Shown here one piece after another: positions 54,294 to 61,865 of a stretch of DNA of 64,000 bases (position 1 is its first letter; each line of letters starts with the position of its first letter). The position numbers were made by a program, and so were the translations under genes. The notes under the pieces were generated by a model. That model had not been told where the DNA came from. It saw nothing but the letters and a program-made list of their open reading frames with translations, and made no database searches. The DNA comes from Microlunatus parietis (GTDB lineage: Bacteria > Actinomycetota > Actinomycetes > Propionibacteriales > Propionibacteriaceae): assembly GCF_013407955.1 (NCBI RefSeq), contig NZ_JACCBU010000001.1, forward strand, positions 1,178,001 through 1,242,000. The letters are read 5' to 3'.

Positions 54294-55058
54294 ATGGATC
54301 AGCCCTCGACCAACGCGTACTCGATCCGCGCCGTCCAACGGGTCTGCGACATCCTCGACCTGATCCAGGAGAATCCCGAAGGCTTCACGCTGACCCAGGT
54401 CGCCGAGCGGGCGGCGTTCCCGAAGAGCTCCGCCTTCCGGTATCTCGCGACGCTGGAGGAACGACGGTACGTCCGCCGCGACGAGCCGACCGGCCTGTTC
54501 CGGATCGGTGCGGCGTTCCTGCCGCTGCAGTCGCAGCAGCTCAACGTGCTGGCCGACCGGGCCCGGCCGCAGCTGAACCGGCTGCGGGACCGGTTCTCCG
54601 AGACGATCAACCTGGGGATCCTGGACCGGAACCGGGTCTCCTACATCGAGATCGTGGAGAGCCCCAAGAGCGTCCGCCTCGCGGCCCGGCCGGGCGACCG
54701 GGACCCGATCCATTGCACGGCGCTGGGCAAGGCGATCGCCTCGACCCTCGACCTGGACCGGGTGAAGGCGATCCTCGCCGCCGAGGGGATGCCGCGCCGG
54801 ACCAAGACCACGATCACCTCGGTGCGGGCGTACCTGAGCGAACTGGACCGGATCCGCGAACTCGGCTACGCGATCGACGACCAGGAGAACGAGGACGAGG
54901 GCCGCTGTGTCGCAGTGCCACTGCCCGGCATCGGCCTGCCCGCCTCGATCAGCCTGTCCGCCCCCGCCAGCCGGTTCGCCGCCGACCAGGTGCCCGCCGT
55001 CGCCGCGGAACTGAGACGGGCCGCCGAGTCGCTGGTCAAGGACTTCACCGGCGCCTGA
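54294..55058 (+). CDS. IclR-family transcriptional regulator
   Basis: 254 residues from ATG 54294, preceded by GGAG; longer frames to 54183 run into the previous gene. The N-terminal winged helix is AVQRVCDILDLIQENPEGFT, then LTQVAERAAFPKSSAFRYLATLEE; the C-terminal effector domain carries IHCTALGKAIAS and ELGYAIDDQENEDEGRCVAV, the standard IclR signatures. TAATCT at about 54254 is a plausible -10 element. It likely controls the neighbouring oxidoreductase genes in response to a pathway intermediate. Confidence 0.93.
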   Translation: MDQPSTNAYSIRAVQRVCDILDLIQENPEGFTLTQVAERAAFPKSSAFRYLATLEERRYVRRDEPTGLFRIGAAFLPLQSQQLNVLADRARPQLNRLRDRFSETINLGILDRNRVSYIEIVESPKSVRLAARPGDRDPIHCTALGKAIASTLDLDRVKAILAAEGMPRRTKTTITSVRAYLSELDRIRELGYAIDDQENEDEGRCVAVPLPGIGLPASISLSAPASRFAADQVPAVAAELRRAAESLVKDFTGA

Positions 55059-55089
55059 CGCCACACGAGCCCCACCTCACCAGGTTTCT

Positions 55090-55127
55090 TGTCGCTTTAC
55101 CTGGGTTACTTCTCTGGTAAAGCGACA
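55090..55127 (+). terminator. strong hairpin after the IclR gene
   Basis: TGTCGCTTTACC (55090-55101) and GGTAAAGCGACA (55116-55127) are perfect 12-base arms around a 14-base loop, 32 bases past the IclR stop. The next bases are GTTTTTCAC. Position and stem strength suggest a transcription terminator, though an operator role is possible. Confidence 0.65.
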
Positions 55128-55150
55128 GTTTTTCACGTTACGTGAAAAAC
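55128..55150. repeat. perfect 23-base palindrome
   Basis: GTTTTTCACGT, a single central T, then ACGTGAAAAAC: two perfect 11-base arms, immediately after the 12-base-arm hairpin. With A and T runs on both sides it could be a bidirectional terminator or a regulator-binding site for the PheRS-like gene that starts 200 bases later. Confidence 0.7.
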
Positions 55151-55218
55151 CGACCGTGCCAAGCGAAGGGGAGGGCGCCGAGTTGAGGATCGGGGCGGGC
55201 GGGGTTATCGTTTCGATC

Positions 55219-55287
55219 ATGATCGACAGTCGGCGATTTCTCCGCCCTCGGCCGCAGTCCGGCCGGGGCGTGCTGACGCTGCGCTGA
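55219..55287 (+). CDS. possible 22-residue leader peptide of the PheRS-like gene
   Basis: ATG 55219 to TGA 55287 encodes MIDSRRFLRPRPQSGRGV plus four residues, basic and with one Phe. It lies in the leader between the palindromes and the PheRS-like start, ends 8 bases before a long-range stem and is too short for ordinary gene callers. No strong ribosome site precedes it (GGGGTTATCG at 55201-55210 is the best G-rich stretch), but a leaderless start is possible in actinobacteria. Function as an attenuator is inferred from position only. Confidence 0.35.
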   Translation: MIDSRRFLRPRPQSGRGVLTLR

Positions 55288-55295
55288 TCCGGTCC

Positions 55296-55350
55296 GGAGT
55301 GGTCGAGGGGTTCTCTCCCCGTCTCAGACCTCATTCAGAAGGACCACTCC
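55296..55350 (+). promoter_or_regulatory. leader stem that could cover the ribosome site of the PheRS-like gene
   Basis: GGAGTGGTC (55296-55304) pairs perfectly with GACCACTCC (55342-55350), and GAGGGG/CCCC at 55305-55320 forms an inner stem. The downstream arm overlaps the AGAAGGA ribosome site (about 55337-55343) and ends one base before the ATG, so folding would hide the start. This looks like a translational switch or attenuator; no T-box consensus was recognised. Confidence 0.5.
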
Positions 55351-55351
55351 C

Positions 55352-56479
55352 ATGTCTCACCTGCACTATCTCTCGCCGTCCGAGCTGTCCGCTGCGCTCG
55401 CCGTACCCGATCTGACCGATCCGGCCCAGGGCCCGCATGCCCTGCAGTTGATCTTGAACGAGATCCTCGACGCGGTCCGGCGGGACGCCGGCGTGCCCGT
55501 CGTCGAACACCGGCTGCCGCCCCTGGTCGCGACCGCCGACAACTACGACCGACTCGGCTACGCGGCCGACGACATCACCCGGGATTCCCACTATTCAAGG
55601 CATCTGAGCCCTTCCGTGATGCTGCGCAGCCACACCAGCGCGGGCATCCCCGGCCTGCTCGACCAGCTCCGTGACGCGCCCGCCGGTCATGATCAGATCC
55701 TGGCCCTGCCCGGGCTGGTCTACCGGCGCGACGTGATCGACCGGACCCATGTCGGCACCCCGCACCAGGTCGATCTGTGGCGGCTGACCAACGGCCCGCG
55801 GCTCGGCGTCGACGACCTGCACCGGCTGGCCCGGACCGTCGTCACCGCGGTGCTGCCCGGGGCCCGCTGGCGGGTCATCCCCGCCGTGCACCCGTACACC
55901 TCGCACGGGTTGCAGGTCGAGGTCAGCGTCGACGGCGAATGGCTCGAGCTCGCCGAGTGCGGCCTCGCCGGGCGCACCGTGCTGACCCGTTCCGATCTTG
56001 ATCCGGGCCTGTGGTCCGGGCTGGCGCTCGGGCTCGGGCTTGATCGCGCACTCATGATCAGGAAGGGGATCGCCGACATCCGGCTGCTCCGGTCCCGGCA
56101 CCCTGAGGCGGTACGACAGCTCGGCGACCTGGAGCCCTGGCAGCCCGTCTCCGCGATGCCGGCGATCCGGCGGGACATCTCGATCGTGATCGACGAGGCG
56201 CCCGATCCGGAACTCCTGGGCGACCTGGCCCGGGCCGAACTCGATGCCGACGCGGACCTGCTGGCCGACCTCGCGGTGGTGGCCGACACGGCCGCCGGGG
56301 AGCTCCCGCCGAGCGCCGCCGAACGGCTGCGGATCGGCCCCGGCCAGCACAACGCGCTGATCCGGCTGACCTGGCAGGCCCTCGACCGGACCCTGACCGA
56401 CGCGGAGGCCAATGCCCTGCGCGACCGCGTCTATCGGGCGCTCCACCGCGGTCCCGTCCAGGAGCTGATCGCCTCCTGA
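55352..56479 (+). CDS. stand-alone phenylalanyl-tRNA-synthetase-like protein (PheS core plus FDX-ACB)
   Basis: 375 residues. The first 240 carry class II PheS-alpha features: VMLRSHTSAGIPGLLDQL, LVYRRDVIDRTHVGTPHQVD and GLALGLGLDRALMIRKGIADI, the motif 2 and 3 regions. The C-terminal 100 residues (SAMPAIRRDISIVIDEAPDP and RDRVYRAL) look like the FDX-ACB anticodon-binding domain normally found on PheT. This alpha-core plus FDX-ACB order is that of the monomeric mitochondrial PheRS, not the bacterial heterotetramer. No PheT follows, so it is probably an accessory or resistance synthetase. Confidence 0.82.
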   Translation: MSHLHYLSPSELSAALAVPDLTDPAQGPHALQLILNEILDAVRRDAGVPVVEHRLPPLVATADNYDRLGYAADDITRDSHYSRHLSPSVMLRSHTSAGIPGLLDQLRDAPAGHDQILALPGLVYRRDVIDRTHVGTPHQVDLWRLTNGPRLGVDDLHRLARTVVTAVLPGARWRVIPAVHPYTSHGLQVEVSVDGEWLELAECGLAGRTVLTRSDLDPGLWSGLALGLGLDRALMIRKGIADIRLLRSRHPEAVRQLGDLEPWQPVSAMPAIRRDISIVIDEAPDPELLGDLARAELDADADLLADLAVVADTAAGELPPSAAERLRIGPGQHNALIRLTWQALDRTLTDAEANALRDRVYRALHRGPVQELIAS

Positions 56480-56485
56480 CCCAAA

Positions 56486-56518
56486 TTGCAGAGGAATCTT
56501 TGCAAAGGATTGTTTGCA
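56486..56518. promoter_or_regulatory. TTGCA-repeat operator of the ArsR gene
   Basis: TTGCA occurs at 56486, 56500 and 56514, an exact 14-base period; the first two 14-base units agree at 11 positions (TTGCAGAGGAATCT, TTGCAAAGGATTGT). The second and third also form the inverted repeat TGCAAA-N6-TTTGCA (56501-56518). It lies 17 bases before the ArsR start, the expected position for autoregulation of the ArsR-MFS unit. Confidence 0.7.
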
Positions 56519-56534
56519 GTCTAGGCTGATCCGG

Positions 56535-57116
56535 GTGAGCGAACTGTCACCGGCCGAGGACCGGGTCGTCGTCGACGGCAGCAACCTGCGCGGGCTCGCC
56601 CATCCGCTGCGGATCCGCCTGCTCGGGCGGCTCCGGCGGCACGGCCGGGCCACCGCGTCGATGCTGGCGAAGGAGTTCGACACGACCAGCGGCGTGCTCT
56701 CCTACCACCTGCGCCAGCTGGAGCGGTACGGCTTCATCAGCGAGGACACCGAGCACGGCAACCGCCGGGACCGCTGGTGGCGGGCGAACCACCGGACCAC
56801 CGAGTTCGACCCGGTCAGCCTCGAGCAGCAGGCCAGCGGCCGGTTGCTCAACGCCGAGATCGTGCAACGGGCCGTGGAACGGCTGACCGAGGCGGCGCAG
56901 TCCTGGCCGGACTGGCCGGACGAGTGGCGGCCGCGGTTCGACGTCTCCGACGCGATGCTGGTGCTCACGCCCGAGCAGGCGGCGGAGTTGACCGACCGGT
57001 TCTACGCGCTGATCAAGGAATACCCGCTGCACCGGCCGGACCAGGCCGTGCCGGCGGGCAGCCGCCAGGTCGCGGTGCAACTGCAGCTGTTCCTCGACGA
57101 CACCGGTCCGCGATGA
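56535..57116 (+). CDS. ArsR/HTH_20-family regulator
   Basis: 193 residues from GTG 56535, which lies just after the operator and probably near the transcription start. The winged helix reads LRGLAHPLRIRLLGRLRRHG, ATASMLAKEFDTTSGVLSYH, LRQLERYGFISED, followed by a helical domain rich in Trp (QSWPDWPDEW) as in HTH_20 regulators of drug pumps. No cysteine metal site is seen, so it probably senses an organic compound. The stop overlaps the MFS start. Confidence 0.88.
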   Translation: MSELSPAEDRVVVDGSNLRGLAHPLRIRLLGRLRRHGRATASMLAKEFDTTSGVLSYHLRQLERYGFISEDTEHGNRRDRWWRANHRTTEFDPVSLEQQASGRLLNAEIVQRAVERLTEAAQSWPDWPDEWRPRFDVSDAMLVLTPEQAAELTDRFYALIKEYPLHRPDQAVPAGSRQVAVQLQLFLDDTGPR

Positions 57117-58414
57117 GCGCGACGGAGCAGGCCCCGGCCGGGAGCCGGACCCGGACGCCACTGGTGTCTCTCATGATCGTTTCGGTGATCGCCCACGTCG
57201 GCACCAAGATCTCGGCGATCGCGATCCCCTGGTTCGTCCTGTCCAGCACCGGTTCGGTGGCGGTCACCGGGCTGGTCGCGGCCTGCGAACTCGGCCCGTA
57301 CGTCGTCGTGAAGGCGCTCGGCGGCCCGCTGGTGGACCGGATCGGGCAGCGCCGGGTGAGCCTGGTCGCCGACCTCGGCAGTGCGGTGATCATCGGCGCG
57401 ATCCCGCTGCTGCACCTGGCCGGGCTGCTGCCGTTGCCGCTGTTGCTCGGTCTGGTCGCCGTCGCCGGCGCGCTCCGCGGGCCGGGCGACAACGCCAAGG
57501 AGACCTCGGTCCCCCTGGTGGCCGAGGCCGCCCGGGTCGAGTTGGAGCGCGTCACCGGCCTGTTCGGCGCCATCGAGCGGGGCTCCGGTCTGGTCGCACC
57601 GGCGATCGCCGCGGGCATGATCATGATCTTCGGCCCGCCCGGCGCGGTCGGCGTGACCGCACTCTGCTTCGCCGTCTCGGCGGTGATCGTCGCGGTCGGC
57701 CTGCCGCGCTGGTTCGACGCCGACCGGGTCGAACCCGCAACCCGGGTCGGCTATCTGGGCGAACTCCGCGAGGGACTCCGCTTCCTGCTTCGGGACCGGC
57801 TGCTGACGTTGCTGGTGTTCATGATCACCGCGACCAACCTGCTCGACATCGCCAAGGCCCAGGTGCTGCTCCCGGTCTGGGCCCGTGACGGTGGCCACGG
57901 CGTCGGCGCCATCGGCCTGCTGCTGACCTGCCAGGCCGTCTGCTCCACGGCGAGCTCGCTGCTGGCCGGCTGGCTTGGGGCGCGGCTGCCCCGCCGGCTC
58001 ACGTTCTTCGTGGCGTTCCTGATCTCCGGGCCGACGCCGTTCCTGGTGCTGGGGCTCGGCTGGCCGGTCTGGTCGGTCGCGATCGGGTACGGTGTCGCCG
58101 GCTTCGCCAGCGGCTTCCTCAACCCGATGCTCGGAGCGATCTTCTTCGAGCGGGTGCCGCGCCGGCTGCTCGGCCGGGTCGGCGGCCTGAGCGACGCCAT
58201 CGCCTGGGCCGGCATGCCGTTCGGTGGCCTGGTCGCGGCCGGCCTGATCACGCTGGCCGGGTTGCCGGCGGCGCTGCTGCTGCTCGGCGGCTGCTATCTG
58301 GTCGTCACCGTGATCCCGGGGCTGCTGTCCCGGGGCCTGTTCGAGCGGCCGGCCGCGCCAGCCAGTCCGGAAACTCCACCGGAGCCCCACCCCGACGGAG
58401 CGACTCCGCGCTGA
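57113..58414 (+). CDS. MFS efflux transporter
   Basis: 433 residues from the ATG overlapping the ArsR stop. Twelve hydrophobic helices; the loop after helix 2 reads GGPLVDRIGQRRVSLVAD, the MFS motif A. This class of MFS linked to HTH_20 regulators exports drugs or metabolites. Its last 110 bases overlap the 3' end of the convergent oxidoreductase gene at 58305; the C-terminal tail in the overlap is Pro/Ala/Glu-rich and not membrane-embedded. Confidence 0.9.
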   Translation: MSATEQAPAGSRTRTPLVSLMIVSVIAHVGTKISAIAIPWFVLSSTGSVAVTGLVAACELGPYVVVKALGGPLVDRIGQRRVSLVADLGSAVIIGAIPLLHLAGLLPLPLLLGLVAVAGALRGPGDNAKETSVPLVAEAARVELERVTGLFGAIERGSGLVAPAIAAGMIMIFGPPGAVGVTALCFAVSAVIVAVGLPRWFDADRVEPATRVGYLGELREGLRFLLRDRLLTLLVFMITATNLLDIAKAQVLLPVWARDGGHGVGAIGLLLTCQAVCSTASSLLAGWLGARLPRRLTFFVAFLISGPTPFLVLGLGWPVWSVAIGYGVAGFASGFLNPMLGAIFFERVPRRLLGRVGGLSDAIAWAGMPFGGLVAAGLITLAGLPAALLLLGGCYLVVTVIPGLLSRGLFERPAAPASPETPPEPHPDGATPR

Positions 58415-59549
58415 GCGGGACCACCGAGCTCCACAGCACGGCGTCGTGGACGTCGATCGCCGACTGCCGCCCTTCGCTTATCGCTGCGGCGAACTCCTCC
58501 AGCACGAAGGAGTCCCCGCCGCCGTGACCCGATTCCGCGGCGACGTCCATCCGGTCCCGCCAGCGGTCGGACTCGTACTCCGCCGCGTAGTCCCACAGCG
58601 ATGACCAGTGCCGCTCCGGCTCGGTCCCGGGCCTGGCCGGCGCCGCGTCGCGGGCCAGCCAGACCAGTGGGTCCTCGCCGTCGTACCGGGCCGACTGGTA
58701 GGCCCCGGCGAGCCCCTGCAGTTCGTAGTGGGTCATGTTGTGCGGCCGGGGCGAGGAGGCGTCGACCCGCAGCGAGATCAGCGCGCCGGAACTCGTCGTG
58801 ATCATCGCCGTGCCGGAGTCGCCCTGCCGCCAGTGCCCCGGGTCGGCGCCCGGATGATCATGGCCGAACCGCTCGGCGAAGTGATCGGAGACCGCCGCGT
58901 TCCTGGTCGTGAACGCGGAGACCGACACCAGCCGGTCGCCGGGCCCGTTGGCGGCCCGCAGCCAGCGGGCCACCGGTCCGAGCGAGTGGGTCGGGTAGTA
59001 GACGGAGTTGGCGTCCACCCGCAGCTGCCCGCGCCAGGTCAGCTCTCCGGTCGGCGTGTGCATCAGCTGCCGGCAGTCGTGCAGATAGCCGCCCTCGAGA
59101 TAGGTCACCTCGCCGAAGAGCCCTTGCGCAGCGAGGTTCTCGACCATCAGGTTGGGCCGCATGAAGCAGTAGTTCTCGGCCAGCATGTACGTCAGCCCGG
59201 TGCGCCGGACGGCCTCGATCAGCGCCGCACCCTCGTCCAGCGTGGTGTTCGCGGTTACCTCGCTGAGCACGTGCTTGCCCGCGCCGAGCGCCGCGATCGC
59301 CTGGCCGGCGTGCAGCGGCAGCGGAGTGGCCAGGAACACCGCGTCGACCGCGTCGTCGGCGAGCAAGTCATCGAACCGCTGATACGTCCTCGCCCCGGGA
59401 AACTCGCTCTGCCACGCGTCGAGAACCTCGGCCGCCAGGTCACACACCGCGGTGAGCCGGATCCGGTCGGCCAGCCGGCCCAGCGCCCGCCCGAAGTGCC
59501 GGCCGCGCCGCCCGCCGACCACCGCCAACCGCAGCACCGTGTCCGCCAT
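58305..59549 (-). CDS. Gfo/Idh/MocA-family oxidoreductase
   Basis: 414 residues. The start ATG 59549 is fixed by GGAAGGA 6 bases upstream; an ATG two codons earlier overlaps that site. LRLAVVGGRRGRHFGRALG is the dinucleotide loop in an unusual GGRRGRH form, HVLSEVTANTTLDEG replaces the EKP motif with SEVTA, and MLAENYCFMRPNLM, THSLGPVARWL follow as in GH109-neighbouring oxidoreductases. The changed EKP lysine argues for a different chemistry. It is divergent from a ceramidase-fold gene. Confidence 0.86.
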   Translation of the reverse strand: MADTVLRLAVVGGRRGRHFGRALGRLADRIRLTAVCDLAAEVLDAWQSEFPGARTYQRFDDLLADDAVDAVFLATPLPLHAGQAIAALGAGKHVLSEVTANTTLDEGAALIEAVRRTGLTYMLAENYCFMRPNLMVENLAAQGLFGEVTYLEGGYLHDCRQLMHTPTGELTWRGQLRVDANSVYYPTHSLGPVARWLRAANGPGDRLVSVSAFTTRNAAVSDHFAERFGHDHPGADPGHWRQGDSGTAMITTSSGALISLRVDASSPRPHNMTHYELQGLAGAYQSARYDGEDPLVWLARDAAPARPGTEPERHWSSLWDYAAEYESDRWRDRMDVAAESGHGGGDSFVLEEFAAAISEGRQSAIDVHDAVLWSSVVPLSAESLRRGGAPVEFPDWLARPAARTGPGTAAPGSR

Positions 59550-59570
59550 GATCATTCCTTCCGCGGGGCA

Positions 59571-59591
59571 GGCTCCGGCCGTTGCGGAGCC
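59571..59591. repeat. inverted repeat in divergent promoter region
   Basis: GGCTCCG (59571-59577) and CGGAGCC (59585-59591) form perfect arms around seven bases, between the leftward oxidoreductase and the rightward ceramidase-fold gene. CTTACGATAAC just beyond (59595-59605) is a possible -10 element. It may be an operator. Confidence 0.45.
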
Positions 59592-59673
59592 GGGCTTACG
59601 ATAACGTCGGCCCGGAAGGGATCCTCGCTGTTGGCGCGACGATCTTGCCGGGCGGGAAGCTCCCCCTCACACA

Positions 59674-60954
59674 GTGAAAGCGGCACCAGTGAACGCACGG
59701 ATCACCATCGGAACCGACCGCACCGACCTGCCGTTGCCGCTGCCGATCGCGCTGGCCGGGTTCGCCGCCCGGGCCGCCGACGGGCCGGCCGACCGGGTCC
59801 TCTCGCCGCTGCGGCTGCGCACCCTGGCGCTCGGCACCGACCATGATCATCCCGTGCTGCTGGTCTCGGCCGACCTGCTGTTCTGGGGCGACGACGTCGC
59901 CGAGTTGATCAAGGACCGCTTCCACGCGACGTACGGCATCGAACGCGATCACCTGATCCTGCACGCCACCCACAGCCATTCCGGTCCCCAGGCGGGCCGC
60001 CGCTTCCTCGGATCGCTCGGCGTCCCGGACGACCGGTTCCTCGACGTCCTGGCCGACACCGTCCTGGCGTCGACGAAGCGGGCACTGGCCGGCCAGCAAT
60101 CGGTCACGGTGGAGCGGTCGTCGATCATGGTCCCGCTCGGCGTCGACCGCCGGCACGCCCGGACCGGTGGCGCCCACCCGCTGACCGAAGTCGATCATGA
60201 GGCGACGGTGATCAGGTTCCGGTCAGAAACCGGCAAGCCGGTCGCGCTGCTGGTCCAGCACGCCTGCCACCCGGTGCTGCACCACGCCAACGCGATCACC
60301 TCCGACTTCACCGGGGCCGCGATGTCGGCGCTCGAGGACGGCGGCGCCGGGATCGCCCTCTACCTGCAGGGATGTTGCGGCGACGTCAACCCGGATCGCT
60401 ACGTGGGTACGGAGTTCCCGGCGGCCGAGCAGGCCGAGGTGGCGGCGTTCGGCGGCCGGCTCGCCGACGCCGTGCAGGGCCTGCTCCGGACCGCCGACTG
60501 GCGCCCGGAGGTCCCGGCGGTCGCCGTCACCGAGCGAACGTTCGAGGTGCCGGTCCCCGATCGCCGGACGCCGGACGAACTCCGCGCCCTGGCGACCGGC
60601 GACGGACACGTCGCCGAGTGGGCCCGGCTGATGCTGGCCGAGCCGGAGCGGCTGACCGCGCCGGTGACCGTACGGCTCACCGATTTCCGGCTGACCGAGT
60701 CCACCCGGTTCCTCGGCTTCTCCGCCGAACTGGTCACCCGGTTCGGCCACCATGCCAAGCAACGCACGGATTCCGGTGCGATCGTGCTCGGCTACACGAA
60801 CGGGATGACCGGCTATCTGATCACCGCCGAGCACGTCGCCGAGGGCGGTTACGAGCCCGCCGAGTCGCCGTACTACTTCGGACTGCCCGGCGTGTTCGAC
60901 CCGTCCGTGGAGCAGGTCGTGCTGGCCGAGATCGACCGAGCGCTCGCGTCATGA
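59674..60954 (+). CDS. neutral-ceramidase-fold hydrolase (second copy)
   Basis: 426 residues from GTG 59674; GTG 59689 is equally possible, as neither has a clear ribosome site. PIALAGFAARAADGPADRVL, LILHATHSHSGPQAG, LLVQHACHPVLHH and LYLQGCCGDVNPDR carry the expected zinc-ligand histidines and family motifs, with GYTNGMTGYLI near the end. No signal peptide is present. Coupled by ATGA overlap to an alpha/beta hydrolase. Like the gene at 28911 it is short and cytoplasmic, so a sugar-derived amide or ester is a likelier substrate than ceramide. Confidence 0.82.
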   Translation: MKAAPVNARITIGTDRTDLPLPLPIALAGFAARAADGPADRVLSPLRLRTLALGTDHDHPVLLVSADLLFWGDDVAELIKDRFHATYGIERDHLILHATHSHSGPQAGRRFLGSLGVPDDRFLDVLADTVLASTKRALAGQQSVTVERSSIMVPLGVDRRHARTGGAHPLTEVDHEATVIRFRSETGKPVALLVQHACHPVLHHANAITSDFTGAAMSALEDGGAGIALYLQGCCGDVNPDRYVGTEFPAAEQAEVAAFGGRLADAVQGLLRTADWRPEVPAVAVTERTFEVPVPDRRTPDELRALATGDGHVAEWARLMLAEPERLTAPVTVRLTDFRLTESTRFLGFSAELVTRFGHHAKQRTDSGAIVLGYTNGMTGYLITAEHVAEGGYEPAESPYYFGLPGVFDPSVEQVVLAEIDRALAS

Positions 60955-61862
60955 TCACCGAAGCGCAGCGGGCCTGGTGGATCGACTGGCTCGGCGCCGA
61001 TCCCGATCCGGACGGCTCGCTGACCCTGCTCGACGAACGACGGGTCGGCGACTGGACCGGCCGGGTGCTCCGGCTGCGCAGCTTCGGCGACGACCTGGAC
61101 TGCCTGCTGGTCCTGCCGGACGGCGACGGGCCGCACCCGTTGGTGATCATGCCGTTCTACGAGGTGGAGCCGCTGTTCGGGCTGGTCGGCCGGCGGCCGG
61201 CGGCACCGCCGGGTCAGCCGTCCCGCGCGTTCGGCTCCGCCCTGCTGACGTACGGGCTCGCGGTGCTGGCCGTGCCGTGGTGGTTCGAGGTGACCGCGGC
61301 CGACGACGCGCCGCTCGACCTGGCCGGCCGTTACGGTCCGCCGGCCGCCCGGCACGCCGAACGGCTGCCGAGCACCGGCCTCGGCCGCAGCGTGGCCGAC
61401 CTCCGGCTCGTCGTCGACAAGATCACCGAGCCGGGCGCCGCGGACCGGCTCGGCCTGGCCGGCGTCGACCTGGACCGGATCGGCGTCTTCGGGCACTCGC
61501 TGGGCGGCAAGCTCGCCCTGCACCTCGCCGCCCTGGACGAGCGGATCGCCGCCGCGGTCGCGCACGAGCCGGGACTCGGCCTCGATCACTCCAACTGGGA
61601 CGCGCCCTGGTATCTCGGTGATCACCGGCCGCCGGACCGCGACCATGATCAACTGCTGGGGTTGGTGGCGCCGCGGCCGTTCCTGCTGATCGGCGGCGGC
61701 GACAGCGACGGCCCGGCCAACCTGCCGCTGGCCGAGCGGGCCCGGCCGGCCTGGCCGGATCCGTACCGGCTCAGCACGCTGCTGCATGATCATGGCCATC
61801 CGCCGCCGGCGTACGTCGTCGCCGCCTGCGGCCACTGGCTCGCCGAGGCGTTGCGTTCCTGA
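60951..61862 (+). CDS. alpha/beta hydrolase (dienelactone-hydrolase/acetyl-xylan-esterase-like)
   Basis: 303 residues. The nucleophile elbow is GVFGHSLGGKLALHLAALDE near residue 185, DSDG in LLIGGGDSDGPANL near 245 provides the acid, and CGHWLAEAL near the end the histidine. FYEVEPLFG and WWFEV in the N-terminal half resemble hydrolases that deacylate sugars. It is translated with the ceramidase-fold gene, so the two probably remove acyl groups from one substrate. Confidence 0.83.
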   Translation: MITEAQRAWWIDWLGADPDPDGSLTLLDERRVGDWTGRVLRLRSFGDDLDCLLVLPDGDGPHPLVIMPFYEVEPLFGLVGRRPAAPPGQPSRAFGSALLTYGLAVLAVPWWFEVTAADDAPLDLAGRYGPPAARHAERLPSTGLGRSVADLRLVVDKITEPGAADRLGLAGVDLDRIGVFGHSLGGKLALHLAALDERIAAAVAHEPGLGLDHSNWDAPWYLGDHRPPDRDHDQLLGLVAPRPFLLIGGGDSDGPANLPLAERARPAWPDPYRLSTLLHDHGHPPPAYVVAACGHWLAEALRS

Positions 61863-61865
61863 GGC

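Noticed and set aside
55190..55351. T-box riboswitch before the PheRS-like gene
   Set aside because: I could not find the conserved T-box bulge or a Phe specifier arrangement; only a simple long-range stem is visible.
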